The notes under the pieces were generated by a model. The model was not told where the DNA came from. It saw only the letters and a program-made list of their open reading frames with translations, and searched no databases. Made by a program: the position numbers and the translations under genes. Shown piece after piece: positions 22,370 to 32,638 of a DNA stretch of 64,000 nt. The number at the start of each line of letters is the position of its first letter. Positions within the stretch are counted from its first letter, which is position 1. This stretch comes from Hydractinia symbiolongicarpus (lineage: Eukaryota; Cnidaria; Hydrozoa; Anthoathecata; Hydractiniidae), in the NCBI RefSeq assembly GCF_029227915.1, contig NC_079875.1, positions 22,373,001-22,437,000 of the forward strand, read 5' to 3'.

Positions 22370-22800
22370 ACTTCAAGGAAGAAGCTGTCTTTTCTCATTA
22401 CTATCATGCTACTTGCAATAGTATTATCATTTTTGTAACAGAATCCTGGCTGAAGGAACACATGGTAACGAATTCAAATTTTAACATCATCAACCACGTT
22501 CAGGAAATAGGACTGGTGGTGGTACATGTCTCTTTATACACAACTCTATTAATTATAAATTAAGAAGTAACTTGATTATAAATACTGACGACTGTGAATC
22601 ATTAACCGTTGAACTTTATAAACAAAAACACTAGAAATATAATTGTAACTGTTATGTATAGAAAACCTACTGGAATCTTCAAAGAATTTAAACGACACTT
22701 TAAATCACACCTTACTAAACTAGATCACTTAAATAAGCACAATTACATTGCCGGAGATCTAAATTTAAACGATATGGAAATAGGTCTATTAAGTTTTACT
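22370..22800 (+). pseudogene. LINE apurinic-like endonuclease fragment (plus strand)
   Basis: Several frames together give the middle of an APE-type endonuclease of a CR1/Jockey-like element: FVTESWLKEH (the x-TESWL motif), FNIINHVQEI, NTDDCESLTVELY, IIVTVMYRKPTG and NYIAGDLNLN (the GDxN motif). At least three frame changes occur and nothing after GDLNLN is recognisable. It is on the opposite strand to the LINE at 23560-25930 and therefore a separate insertion. Confidence 0.75.
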
Positions 22801-23039
22801 GTTCCCCCGATGAAGTTTCTATGTTTTTTATATGTACATGGTCAAAGTTACAGACAATTTAAGATTGCGCTGTCTCTTTCAATAAAAATAATTTTGAATT
22901 TTTCCGCCTATTTAAATAAATTAACAAAAACAAATTTATAATGAGAAGAACAAGGCGTTTTTCTACGTGGATTATATGTTTGTTGACTATTCCTGATCGC
23001 GAAAGCAAAGAAGAAACGATTGTTTTGCGTAAAAACAAA

Positions 23040-23190
23040 CTACAGTGGACTTCAAAACTCGAAACCCTTTAACTCGAACCGCTCCTTAACTCGAACGAAT
23101 TCGTAGGCACCGTGAAAATCTCTTAATTAACTCTCATAATCTACTACTCGAATCTCCATAACTCGAAAATGTCCTTAAGTCGAACAATAT
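23040..23190. repeat. AACTCGAA-rich transposon terminus
   Basis: CAGTGGACTTCAAAACTCGAA begins at about 23043 and is followed by several AACTCGAAC and TAACTCGAAAA repeats. It has the same pogo/Tigger-like character as 22096-22185 and the stretch at 42300-42565. Confidence 0.45.
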
Positions 23191-23559
23191 TTTTCGTCTC
23201 TTGAAAGCATATTAGGTTGTTTTCGGTCTTCATAGCCCAAACAATCTGACGCAGACAACGAAGACCAGGATGAGAGCAAGATTACTAAACCAACGACAGA
23301 AGAAGTCTCGAAAGCTGTTAGTATTCTCGAAGATTTCATTTTATTTAGGATATATAGGTATATTTCGCTGTTATATAAATTGTGCAGGTTAAAATATCTT
23401 GTAATATATACAAAAATGGCCGGAGCAAAAAGAAGGCACAAATTGCCTTATCACTAAGTCCCGTTGTTAAGCAAAAAGAAAGAGAGAGTTAAGATAATAC
23501 TTAATATAATAAAGCAATATTTTAACTATATATATTCCATAAAAAAATTAGTTGAATTT

Positions 23560-25930
23560 AAGGTCTATGTGAGAGTGTGCATCTAAAAATATTTACAAAT
23601 GTCTATAAGTCGTTAATAATTTTGTTTTTACATTTTTCTTGAAAATATTAAGAGTTGAGTTTGTTTTAATATCATCAGATAAAAATTTATTCCATAGGTA
23701 TGGTCCCCTATGTCTAATTGAAAACGTGCAAGATTTTAATAAAATCTTTGGCACTTGATAATTATTTTTTGAAAATCTAATATCATATTTATGTTGTATT
23801 GAACTAAATTGGTTAGTGAACAATTTTGGTGTTATGTTTTGTTTCATCTTGTACATGAAAAGTAAAACTTGATGCATATTTAATTGATAAATGTTCAAAG
23901 CCCCAATTTGAAGAAATAAGTGTTGTGTTGGTGCATATCTGTCTAAACCAAAAATCATGCGACAAGCATGTTTTTGTTTATTATACAACTTTTTTAATTT
24001 ATCTACATTGTTACTTGCCCAGGAGATATTACAATACGTTAAGTAGCTGTGTATAAAAGAAAAATATAGGTTCTTTAAGCAATGGAAATTTAAGTATCCC
24101 TAAGTTTTTACAGATTTTATTTTCAAGGGTTCGTATATGTTTATTCCATGTTAAAAGTACGCCAGAAATTTTATTGTTTCTTCTCTCTTTATGTTTACGT
24201 TATTAATTTTAAGAGATGGTAGTTTGAGTGGAATATTATCAGTTTTGTAGCGGTTATAGGATAACACATATTTAGTTTTACTTAAGTGAGAGCTTATTTG
24301 CTTTAACCCATTCGTTTATATGCGCAAGTTCTTGGTTAGCTGTTTTAAATAAATCGACAATTTTAGTATGGGAGTAAAAAAGATTAGTATCGTCAGCAAA
24401 TGGAATAAATCTCAACATTTTAGAGGAATTGTGTAAGTCGTTTATGTAGATTAAAAAAATGAAGGGACCAAGAATGGATCCTTGTGGAACACCACACTTT
24501 GTTAGTTGAAAGAGAGTCAATTTATCGTCGTATGCTATGCATTGTTTTCGGTTAGTCAAGTAATTTGTAAACCATTTCAAATTGTTGTTTTACACACCGT
24601 AAGATTTTAGCTTGGATAAAAGAATATTATGATTTACGTATCAAAAAGCTTTTGAGAGATCAATGAATATCCCTAGTGCAAACAACCTTTTATTAAAGGA
24701 TTCCGATAATTCACTTACCAATTCTATGACTGCATGGTCCGTCGAATGGTGCTTTTGGAAACCATGGTCGTAGAGACGGTTATACATTATTCTTTCAAGA
24801 ACTTTCGAGAACCATGGCAATACGGAAATAGGTCTACAATTAGTAACATCGGAGTTTTCTCCTGATTTAAATATTGGTGTCACCCTAGCATTTTTTAATT
24901 GGTCTGGAAACTGTCCATACTTTAAGGAAAGACTAAAGATATAGAATAGAGATGGTTCAATAATATCATAACATCTTTTTACAATATTTACACTAATATC
25001 GTCAATCCCTGGACCTTTGTTTGGTTATAATGATGAAAAAGCACTTCGCAATTCTTTTATGGTAAGTTCAGATTCACTCATTAGAGTATTGTAAGTATCT
25101 AAGTAAGAGCTGCGTGTTTTGTGGAAGATGGAATTTTAGCAGCTAGTTTTGGTCCAACATTGATAAAAAACTCGTTGAATTTGTTAGCAGTTTTATCTTT
25201 TTGGAATGTATGTTCATTTTCAATTATAAGTTGTTTTGGGGAATTTCTCAATGTTGTCTTTGGTTTTGCCAATTATTTTTTTAATAACGCTCCAGGTTTT
25301 CTTAGTATTCCCTATTGATTTCGCTATTTGATCTGCATAATAATTCTTTTTTGCTCGCTTTTTAAGTTCTTCAAAAATATTTTTATAGTTCTTGTATTTG
25401 TTTTCATTGGTGTAAGTTCTCTTTTTCAAAAACGCTTCATATAGCCGCTGCTTCTTTTTAGATGATTTAATGAGACCTTAATAAACCATGGGTTTTCTAA
25501 AGTGCTTGTCTTTATACTTACTTTTTTTTAGGAAATGATTTCTCATAAAGATTAATAAACATGCGCAAAAAAACATCGTACGCGCCATTTATATTTTTAG
25601 TTTCACTTACCAGCTCCCAGTTTGCTTCTAAAAGAGATTGTCGAAACTTTTCTATGGAACATTCATTGATCTCTCGTTTAAAAATTGTCGGGGCAGATAA
25701 CTTGTCAGGGAGAGACTCATCAGATAGTAAGAAGGTCGGGAAATGATCAGATACATCAGTTTCAATCACTCCAGTTTGATATTCGTTGTTATGAAAATTA
25801 TTTGTGATTAATGTTATCAATTATGGTACCAGAAGTCAAATTCACTCTCGTAGGTTTGGTTATTGTTGGAATAAGATTATGTTGAAGGAGCGTATCTACA
25901 AAGGTTTTTACGTCATTATCTGATGTATAT
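23560..25930 (-). pseudogene. CR1/Jockey-like LINE ORF2, 5'-truncated
   Basis: Reading down the minus strand: the end of the endonuclease (HNLIPTITKPTRV, TSGTIIDNI, TDVSDHFP), a linker with ANWELV, then the RT with CRPISVLPWFSKVLERIMYNR, HHSTDHAV, IDLSKAF, GVPQGSILGPFIFLIYINDL and the catalytic FADDTNLFYS, INEWVKANKLSLK, and the C-terminal part (KQKHACRMIF, RHRGPYLWNKFL) down to 23593. A +1/-1 pair of indels disturbs the motif after SKAF and a TAA follows, and other stops separate the pieces, so it is inactive but fairly recent. The 5' end stops inside the endonuclease at about 25930, as expected for incomplete target-primed reverse transcription. Confidence 0.9.
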
Positions 25931-27119
25931 TCAAGACATTTTCGTTCCGCGGAGTATATATACCAAAATACCGAATAACATGAAAACGAGATTAGTTATG
26001 AGCAAAATTTTCGTTTGCAGCGAAGTAGTGCAGATTATTCTTGGTGTAAAATGAGCTAGGTATTAGCTAGCTAGCTTTGAATATAATATGAGTAGCTAGC
26101 TAGTTTACTGGCTGACTTGTGCCAAACAAACGTGAAATTTCAAACTGTTTACCAAAATCGGGGATGTTGCTGGTATATATCCTGTGTTATTGAGTGTACC
26201 TTATTTTTTAAACATCATCTGTGAAAAAAACATTAGCAAGACTTACTGATGACCACGTGGTTTTAAAATAGTAGTTGAGTTGACCTTATTGGTGCCTTAC
26301 CTCGTTTATTTTTTATCAAGTGAGGGTAGTTTTGGAAGTATTTATAACTCATATTTTACACATTTGTGGTTTCAGAATTAGATACTAATTTGACTTTGTG
26401 GGGAAAGTTGAACTTAAACTTTCCTTGGAATGCTCCTGCTTATTTGTGCCACATTTTAAACCTCTATAGTATTTGGTAAAAAAATTTATTTAGAATTCCA
26501 AGAAATAAGGTTGACAAAAAGGGATGATATCGTAATTCTTAAATTTTGTATTCAGAGAGTGACCATCTTGGTATTTTTTCAGGACACAAAGATACACAGT
26601 TGCATAAACGGCTACACAAAGCCTGTGACCTTAAGACAATAAACAAAAAATTAACAAAATTTCAACTAATACACCTGCAAACATTTTTTGACCACCAAGA
26701 CAGTGTTGACATAAATTGCCTCAGTTATCTCGTTTAGCATTGGGCTTTAATAAACAAACAATCCATTTGATCGAGGTCAAGTTAAAACCTTTTGTTTTGA
26801 TAAGAAAGAGATTTTTTAAATCACACGTTTTGTAAGAACATCTGGTGGTTTATCACTTTTAAAACCCCGCGGACGTTTTAGGCGTTTTTTCTTCCACCTG
26901 TGATTTTCATTCATTCGGAACTTTAAAACCCGCGGACGTTTTAGGCGAATCGACATTTTTGCCTAAGATCGCCCCGGGTTTGCTTTTGAGTAAAATATCA
27001 ATGATAAAAAAATCGATAAAACGCTGCGTCGTCATGATGTCGAAATGAGCGGGATGCCAAAAATGAATTAACAAAAATAATTCTGTTTTTTTATGGGTTA
27101 TTCTATCTATAGAATGTTT
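25931..27119. other. no gene recognised; AT-rich spacer with small duplications
   Basis: CGCGGACGTTTTAGGCG occurs twice (about 26868 and 26932). Several TAGCTAGCTAGC runs lie near 26060-26100. No coding region can be supported. Confidence 0.35.
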
Positions 27120-27184
27120 TTTCTACGGCCACAAAATTAGGCTTAGGCAATTGCCTAGGCTGCCTAACCCTAGATCCGCCCCTG
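27120..27184. repeat. right end of a hAT-like element
   Basis: The stretch ends CTAGATCCGCCCCTG, the complement of the common hAT terminus CAGGGGCGGATCTAG, and is like the ends of the element at 28202-33073. The partner end was not found. Confidence 0.45.
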
Positions 27185-28812
27185 AGAGGATAACTTCACA
27201 AAACAATTTTAAAATTGTTGTTCGTAAAAACACAAAATGGTTACTAATGTATGGTGCCTGAGAACTGCCACACGAAAAAACCCTGTTTAATGGCGTTTTT
27301 AATTCATTTATTTATTTTTAAAATTATTTAATTTATGCTTTTTGTTTTTTATTTTAATTCATTTTACTTTTAATTCATTTTTTCTTTGTTTTTTTTAATT
27401 TCAATTCATTTTACTTTCAATAATATTTTGTTATTTTTTTTTTAAAATTCATTAATTCATTTTACTTTTAATCCATTTTTTTACCTTTTTTTTTTGTTTT
27501 TAAAAACGCTTTTATTTTAAGTTTTTAAAATCGATTTGTCGCTTGCCCGAGACTTGCCATAGTATACCACAATGCATTTCGACTACATTAACACGTGCGC
27601 AAGTAAAAGCATTTTAAAAGGAGATAGAAACCATCCCAGTAGTAAAGTTTACAACACGTGCGCACGGAGAAGTTAAAGGGAATATAGCATGTTTTATAAA
27701 TATTTGCATATAAAAACTTCATATAGCACGAAACAATAATTCAGCATTAATATATCTTAAAAAGTAATTCTTACGCACAATATTGTTCTTTAAAGTTTAA
27801 CCTTCGCCACGAGAGTGGCCTTCTTCGACCGCCATGATAGTTTTTGATGAAAACACGATCAAGTGCGATATAGCATAATCAATTTACTGTGACGTAAGCA
27901 ATTTTATAGAAAATACAGAAGCCTTCCTCTTCACACACACCGCACGCGAAGTTTGTTCATAAACCTATTAATAATTTAGATTTATTTTATACAATTTAAC
28001 CCCCGTCGATATATTTTAAAAACATTTATGCTCAAAAACTTTTTTTCGATATTTCTTAAAATGGCGTGGTGTGCTGCTGTAGGTTGTACTAATCATACGG
28101 CTAATAATCCCGAGAAAGTTCAGTTTTTTAAATTGCCGTCAAATGAAGATACGCGCAAAAAGTGGATACATGCTTTGCGGAGAAAAAATTTACCTAAAAG
28201 GCAGGGGCGGATCCAGACTTTTTCAAGACTTAGTCAAGACTGAGTCTTGAATTTAGCAGCTGGGGGCTAAATTTTAAGCTTTGCGGGTACAAAAATCGCC
28301 GAAAAATTGTCTTCCGATTTATCTAGTTATTAATAAAATTGACCAAAAGAAACGCTAAGCTATAACAAAATCTGCTAAGAACATCTTTTATAAGAATCAA
28401 ATCTCCGTCTTACACGTCTTATTTTAGATAGATAAAAGCACTAAAATTAACAGGGATTAACTATAATAAAGTGAGACAATTGTGAATATATTTCATTATT
28501 TATAAACTCCTGCTGTTTCTGCCAATATCAGGCTTCATCAGCATGACTAGGTGAATCAAATGATCACACCAGCCATGGACAGCAAAATAAAACACAATAA
28601 TAAGAAAAACAATAAGAATATGGAAAGATCAGGATAATGAAGATGAAATATACGTACATGTGATATGATACAAACACACCTCAACCCATGTATTTGTTCA
28701 GATATATTTGTTTATTCATAGGGCTAAACTCAAGTTTCGTTTGAACTTTAAAAGAAGAATTAAGAAGGGCTTTTTACTGCTCTTTGCATGCTGAAATAGG
28801 AAAATGCAACTT

Positions 28813-29283
28813 TCAGTTAAGAAAGTTGCAACCTGGAAAAAGGGGAACGTAATGATTTGGCTTGAAGTCTACACCAGACTTAACAATATCTTCATAACAA
28901 AATAAAATTTTTAACTGATCTTCATCAGGTAAAATAGATGGGTGTGGCAATATACACTGTGTAAAGAAAGTTGTAACAAACTGTAACAAACCGAATTGTG
29001 GGTAAAATGTGTTAATTTTTCTCTTTATTACTGTTGACAAGGCAAGTATTGATAGAAAAGGAAACCATGTCTCGTGGGTACAGTTGTTGATTGCTTCTGC
29101 TTTAACTGCCTCCTCAGGAGAAAGAGTCATATCACAAACAATATGGGAAAGGGAAAATCTGAATAAACTTTTCTCAGATATAAAAATATTTGCCTTTTGG
29201 TTTTTAAAAGCAAATTGAAAACAAGGATGATTGGAATAAAAGGAAGGATGCAAGAAAAGTTCTATGGATGTCAAGATTCTCAA
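28813..29283 (-). CDS. vertnin-like domain protein fragment (copy 1)
   Basis: The 156-residue frame contains SIELFLHPSFYSNHPCF, AEAINNCTHETWFPFLSIL, ALSTVIKRKINTFYP, and ILFCYED followed by PNHYVPLFPG. This run (W-x-x-F/L at a helix start, ALSTVI, YP, then NHYVPL) matches the conserved part of vertnin-like proteins common in cnidarian genomes and mobile elements. The function is unknown; vertnin itself is a vertebrate DNA-binding developmental regulator. The frame ends in a stop at 28813 shortly after the motif, so the protein may be truncated. The 111-residue minus-strand frame at 30032-30367 lies upstream in the same orientation and may be an earlier exon. Confidence 0.5.
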   Translation of the reverse strand: MRILTSIELFLHPSFYSNHPCFQFAFKNQKANIFISEKSLFRFSLSHIVCDMTLSPEEAVKAEAINNCTHETWFPFLSILALSTVIKRKINTFYPQFGLLQFVTTFFTQCILPHPSILPDEDQLKILFCYEDIVKSGVDFKPNHYVPLFPGCNFLN

Positions 29284-30031
29284 AACATCAACAAGAGAAT
29301 TATCACCTATGCCTATACCAACGATGCTGAGCTGTATAGACAGTCTCCTGATGGATTGGATCTAAAAATAATATATTTTACCATGACCTTTTACTCAACA
29401 AACTTTGTTTCTTAATAGTCATTCGAAGAGTTGTTTATTTTCATCACCAACCTTACTTATCCAGATGTCAAGTTCTTGCTTCTAATAACAACACAAATAT
29501 TAATTGAGAAAGAATTCCTCCGCAATGCTGAAAATTCTGTTCAAAGCTCATATTACAAAAACAATACACCTTTATGATAATTCAATTGTACATGCGTTCC
29601 TATGGCTCTCCATCGTTTTACAATATCGGAAAAAGTTTTCTCCAGTTTTTTAACTTCCGTCGTATCAATTTCTTTCAAATTTTCAGGAAACGTTAATAAT
29701 AATAAGATACAACTTATGTGTACTTTTCATTAAAAACAAAACGTAGCAAGAAAAGTTATCACGAAAAAACGTGTTTTCTCCTTAATAAACTCTTATAAAA
29801 GTGTAATGTTTACCTCCTCTGATTGCAAAATAAGCTGCGATGGAGTGTTATTTTTTCCGAATTATCGTAAAGGTGTATTAGCCCTAGCTATTAGCTAATT
29901 AAATCTTTTTGTATTTGGTTTTAATAGTCTTTTGTATAAAGCTCTCCCCAACTAGCTTTTCGTAGCAGATATACTGAAAACCTTTAAATAAATGCAAGGT
30001 GTGTTGGAGAGTAAAAAACATACTTCTCACC

Positions 30032-30367
30032 TTAAAGCAATAATTCCTTTATCTTCACACCTCGCCTCTCAGATGGATGGTATATATCTGGACCTGAATT
30101 CCGATGAAGACTTTTACCAACCAAGGGATAAATATCCCCAGACAACAAAAATGCTCGAGAATAAACACGTTCTAAAAGTTCTTTTTGCATTTTACGAACA
30201 GATTCAAAATTATCACACTTTAAATCAGTAAGCACCCGCGCCAACATATCTGCTGCAGCCATAATCAATAATAGTACGGAAAGAATCCAAGCCAAAAGGC
30301 GTGAGTCTTTGACTAATCCTGACGGATGGGAGTTAAAACTATAGCCTAACAGGTTATCAGTAACCAC
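30032..30367 (-). CDS. unidentified minus-strand ORF (copy 1)
   Basis: A 111-residue frame with a hydrophobic stretch (LLAWILSVLLLIMAAADML) followed by a charged helix (VRKMQKELLERVYSRAFLL). A plus-strand frame overlaps it, but only this one is in line with the vertnin-like fragment downstream. I do not recognise the family. Confidence 0.3.
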   Translation of the reverse strand: MVTDNLLGYSFNSHPSGLVKDSRLLAWILSVLLLIMAAADMLARVLTDLKCDNFESVRKMQKELLERVYSRAFLLSGDIYPLVGKSLHRNSGPDIYHPSERRGVKIKELLL

Positions 30368-31083
30368 GCAGTACGGAACCTAAATTTCCTTCGCCGGCTG
30401 CGGGCCACATATTGTTGGACTACGCATAGAGTGTGAAAATTACGTCACGATTTTGACGTCACAGGCCCCTTAGGTGAGATGGGGAGGGTTGCGGGCCATA
30501 GCTATTTGATTTTTGACTGACTGAGTGACTGATTAGTCAAAATGAATCAGTCAAAATCTGTAAGCTATAATTTGCAACCCTCTCAGTCTATATGGTAGCG
30601 ACGTCACAACTTTGACGTCAACATCGCTATAGGCGAATTGGAGAGGGCTGTGAACCATGGCTTTTCGCCGTAAAAAAATTACAATTTTTAACGCCCTCCG
30701 TTTGCAACGCCTGGATCGTCGACATCTTCGCTTGGCTAACATTTTTCGTCAAATTTACACTTAGTCACGCGACTTATCTGACTAACCCTGGATCCGCACC
30801 TGGCTTCATCAGCATGACTAGGTGAATCAAATGATCACACCAGCCATGGACAGCAAAATAAAACACAATAATAAGAAAAACAATAAGAATATGGAAAGAT
30901 CAGGATAATGAAGATGAAATATACGTACATGTGATATGATACAAACACACCTCAACCCATGTATTTGTTCAGATATATTTGTTTATTCATAGGGCTAAAC
31001 TCAAGTTTCGTTTGAACTTTAAAAGAAGAATTAAGAAGGGCTTTTTACTGCTCTTTGCATGCTGAAATAGGAAAATGCAACTT

Positions 31084-31554
31084 TCAGTTAAGAAAGTTGC
31101 AACCTGGAAAAAGGGGAACGTAATGATTTGGCTTGAAGTCTACACCAGACTTAACAATATCTTCATAACAAAATAAAATTTTTAACTGATCTTCATCAGG
31201 TAAAATAGATGGGTGTGGCAATATACACTGTGTAAAGAAAGTTGTAACAAACTGTAACAAACCGAATTGTGGGTAAAATGTGTTAATTTTTCTCTTTATT
31301 ACTGTTGACAAGGCAAGTATTGATAGAAAAGGAAACCATGTCTCGTGGGTACAGTTGTTGATTGCTTCTGCTTTAACTGCCTCCTCAGGAGAAAGAGTCA
31401 TATCACAAACAATATGGGAAAGGGAAAATCTGAATAAACTTTTCTCAGATATAAAAATATTTGCCTTTTGGTTTTTAAAAGCAAATTGAAAACAAGGATG
31501 ATTGGAATAAAAGGAAGGATGCAAGAAAAGTTCTATGGATGTCAAGATTCTCAA
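31084..31554 (-). CDS. vertnin-like domain protein fragment (copy 2)
   Basis: Identical to the frame at 28813-29283, displaced by 2271 bp as part of the tandem duplication. No substitution is visible in the translated product. Confidence 0.5.
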   Translation of the reverse strand: MRILTSIELFLHPSFYSNHPCFQFAFKNQKANIFISEKSLFRFSLSHIVCDMTLSPEEAVKAEAINNCTHETWFPFLSILALSTVIKRKINTFYPQFGLLQFVTTFFTQCILPHPSILPDEDQLKILFCYEDIVKSGVDFKPNHYVPLFPGCNFLN

Positions 31555-32302
31555 AACATCAACAAGAGAATTATCACCTATGCCTATACCAACGATGCTG
31601 AGCTGTATAGACAGTCTCCTGATGGATTGGATCTAAAAATAATATATTTTACCATGACCTTTTACTCAACAAACTTTGTTTCTTAATAGTCATTCGAAGA
31701 GTTGTTTATTTTCATCACCAACCTTACTTATCCAGATGTCAAGTTCTTGCTTCTAATAACAACACAAATATTAATTGAGAAAGAATTCCTCCGCAATGCT
31801 GAAAATTCTGTTCAAAGCTCATATTACAAAAACAATACACCTTTATGATAATTCAATTGTACATGCGTTCCTATGGCTCTCCATCGTTTTACAATATCGG
31901 AAAAAGTTTTCTCCAGTTTTTTAACTTCCGTCGTATCAATTTCTTTCAAATTTTCAGGAAACGTTAATAATAATAAGATACAACTTATGTGTACTTTTCA
32001 TTAAAAACAAAACGTAGCAAGAAAAGTTATCACGAAAAAACGTGTTTTCTCCTTAATAAACTCTTATAAAAGTGTAATGTTTACCTCCTCTGATTGCAAA
32101 ATAAGCTGCGATGGAGTGTTATTTTTTCCGAATTATCGTAAAGGTGTATTAGCCCTAGCTATTAGCTAATTAAATCTTTTTGTATTTGGTTTTAATAGTC
32201 TTTTGTATAAAGCTCTCCCCAACTAGCTTTTCGTAGCAGATATACTGAAAACCTTTAAATAAATGCAAGGTGTGTTGGAGAGTAAAAAACATACTTCTCA
32301 CC

Positions 32303-32638
32303 TTAAAGCAATAATTCCTTTATCTTCACACCTCGCCTCTCAGATGGATGGTATATATCTGGACCTGAATTCCGATGAAGACTTTTACCAACCAAGGGAT
32401 AAATATCCCCAGACAACAAAAATGCTCGAGAATAAACACGTTCTAAAAGTTCTTTTTGCATTTTACGAACAGATTCAAAATTATCACACTTTAAATCAGT
32501 AAGCACCCGCGCCAACATATCTGCTGCAGCCATAATCAATAATAGTACGGAAAGAATCCAAGCCAAAAGGCGTGAGTCTTTGACTAATCCTGACGGATGG
32601 GAGTTAAAACTATAGCCTAACAGGTTATCAGTAACCAC
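32303..32638 (-). CDS. unidentified minus-strand ORF (copy 2)
   Basis: Identical to 30032-30367, displaced by 2271 bp. Confidence 0.3.
   Translation of the reverse strand: MVTDNLLGYSFNSHPSGLVKDSRLLAWILSVLLLIMAAADMLARVLTDLKCDNFESVRKMQKELLERVYSRAFLLSGDIYPLVGKSLHRNSGPDIYHPSERRGVKIKELLL

Larger units (their letters stand above)
28531..30801. repeat. copy 1 of a perfect 2271-bp tandem duplication
   Basis: This segment and 30802-33072 look base-for-base identical over the regions compared, including all open frames. Copy 1 ends with the element's own 3' terminus (GGATCCGCACC followed by TG), which then runs directly into the internal start GGCTTCATCAGC of copy 2. Confidence 0.9.

Noticed and set aside
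26546-26737. 63-codon plus-strand frame MYSESDHLGIF
   Set aside because: No similarity recognised and no splice context; left out as unsupported.
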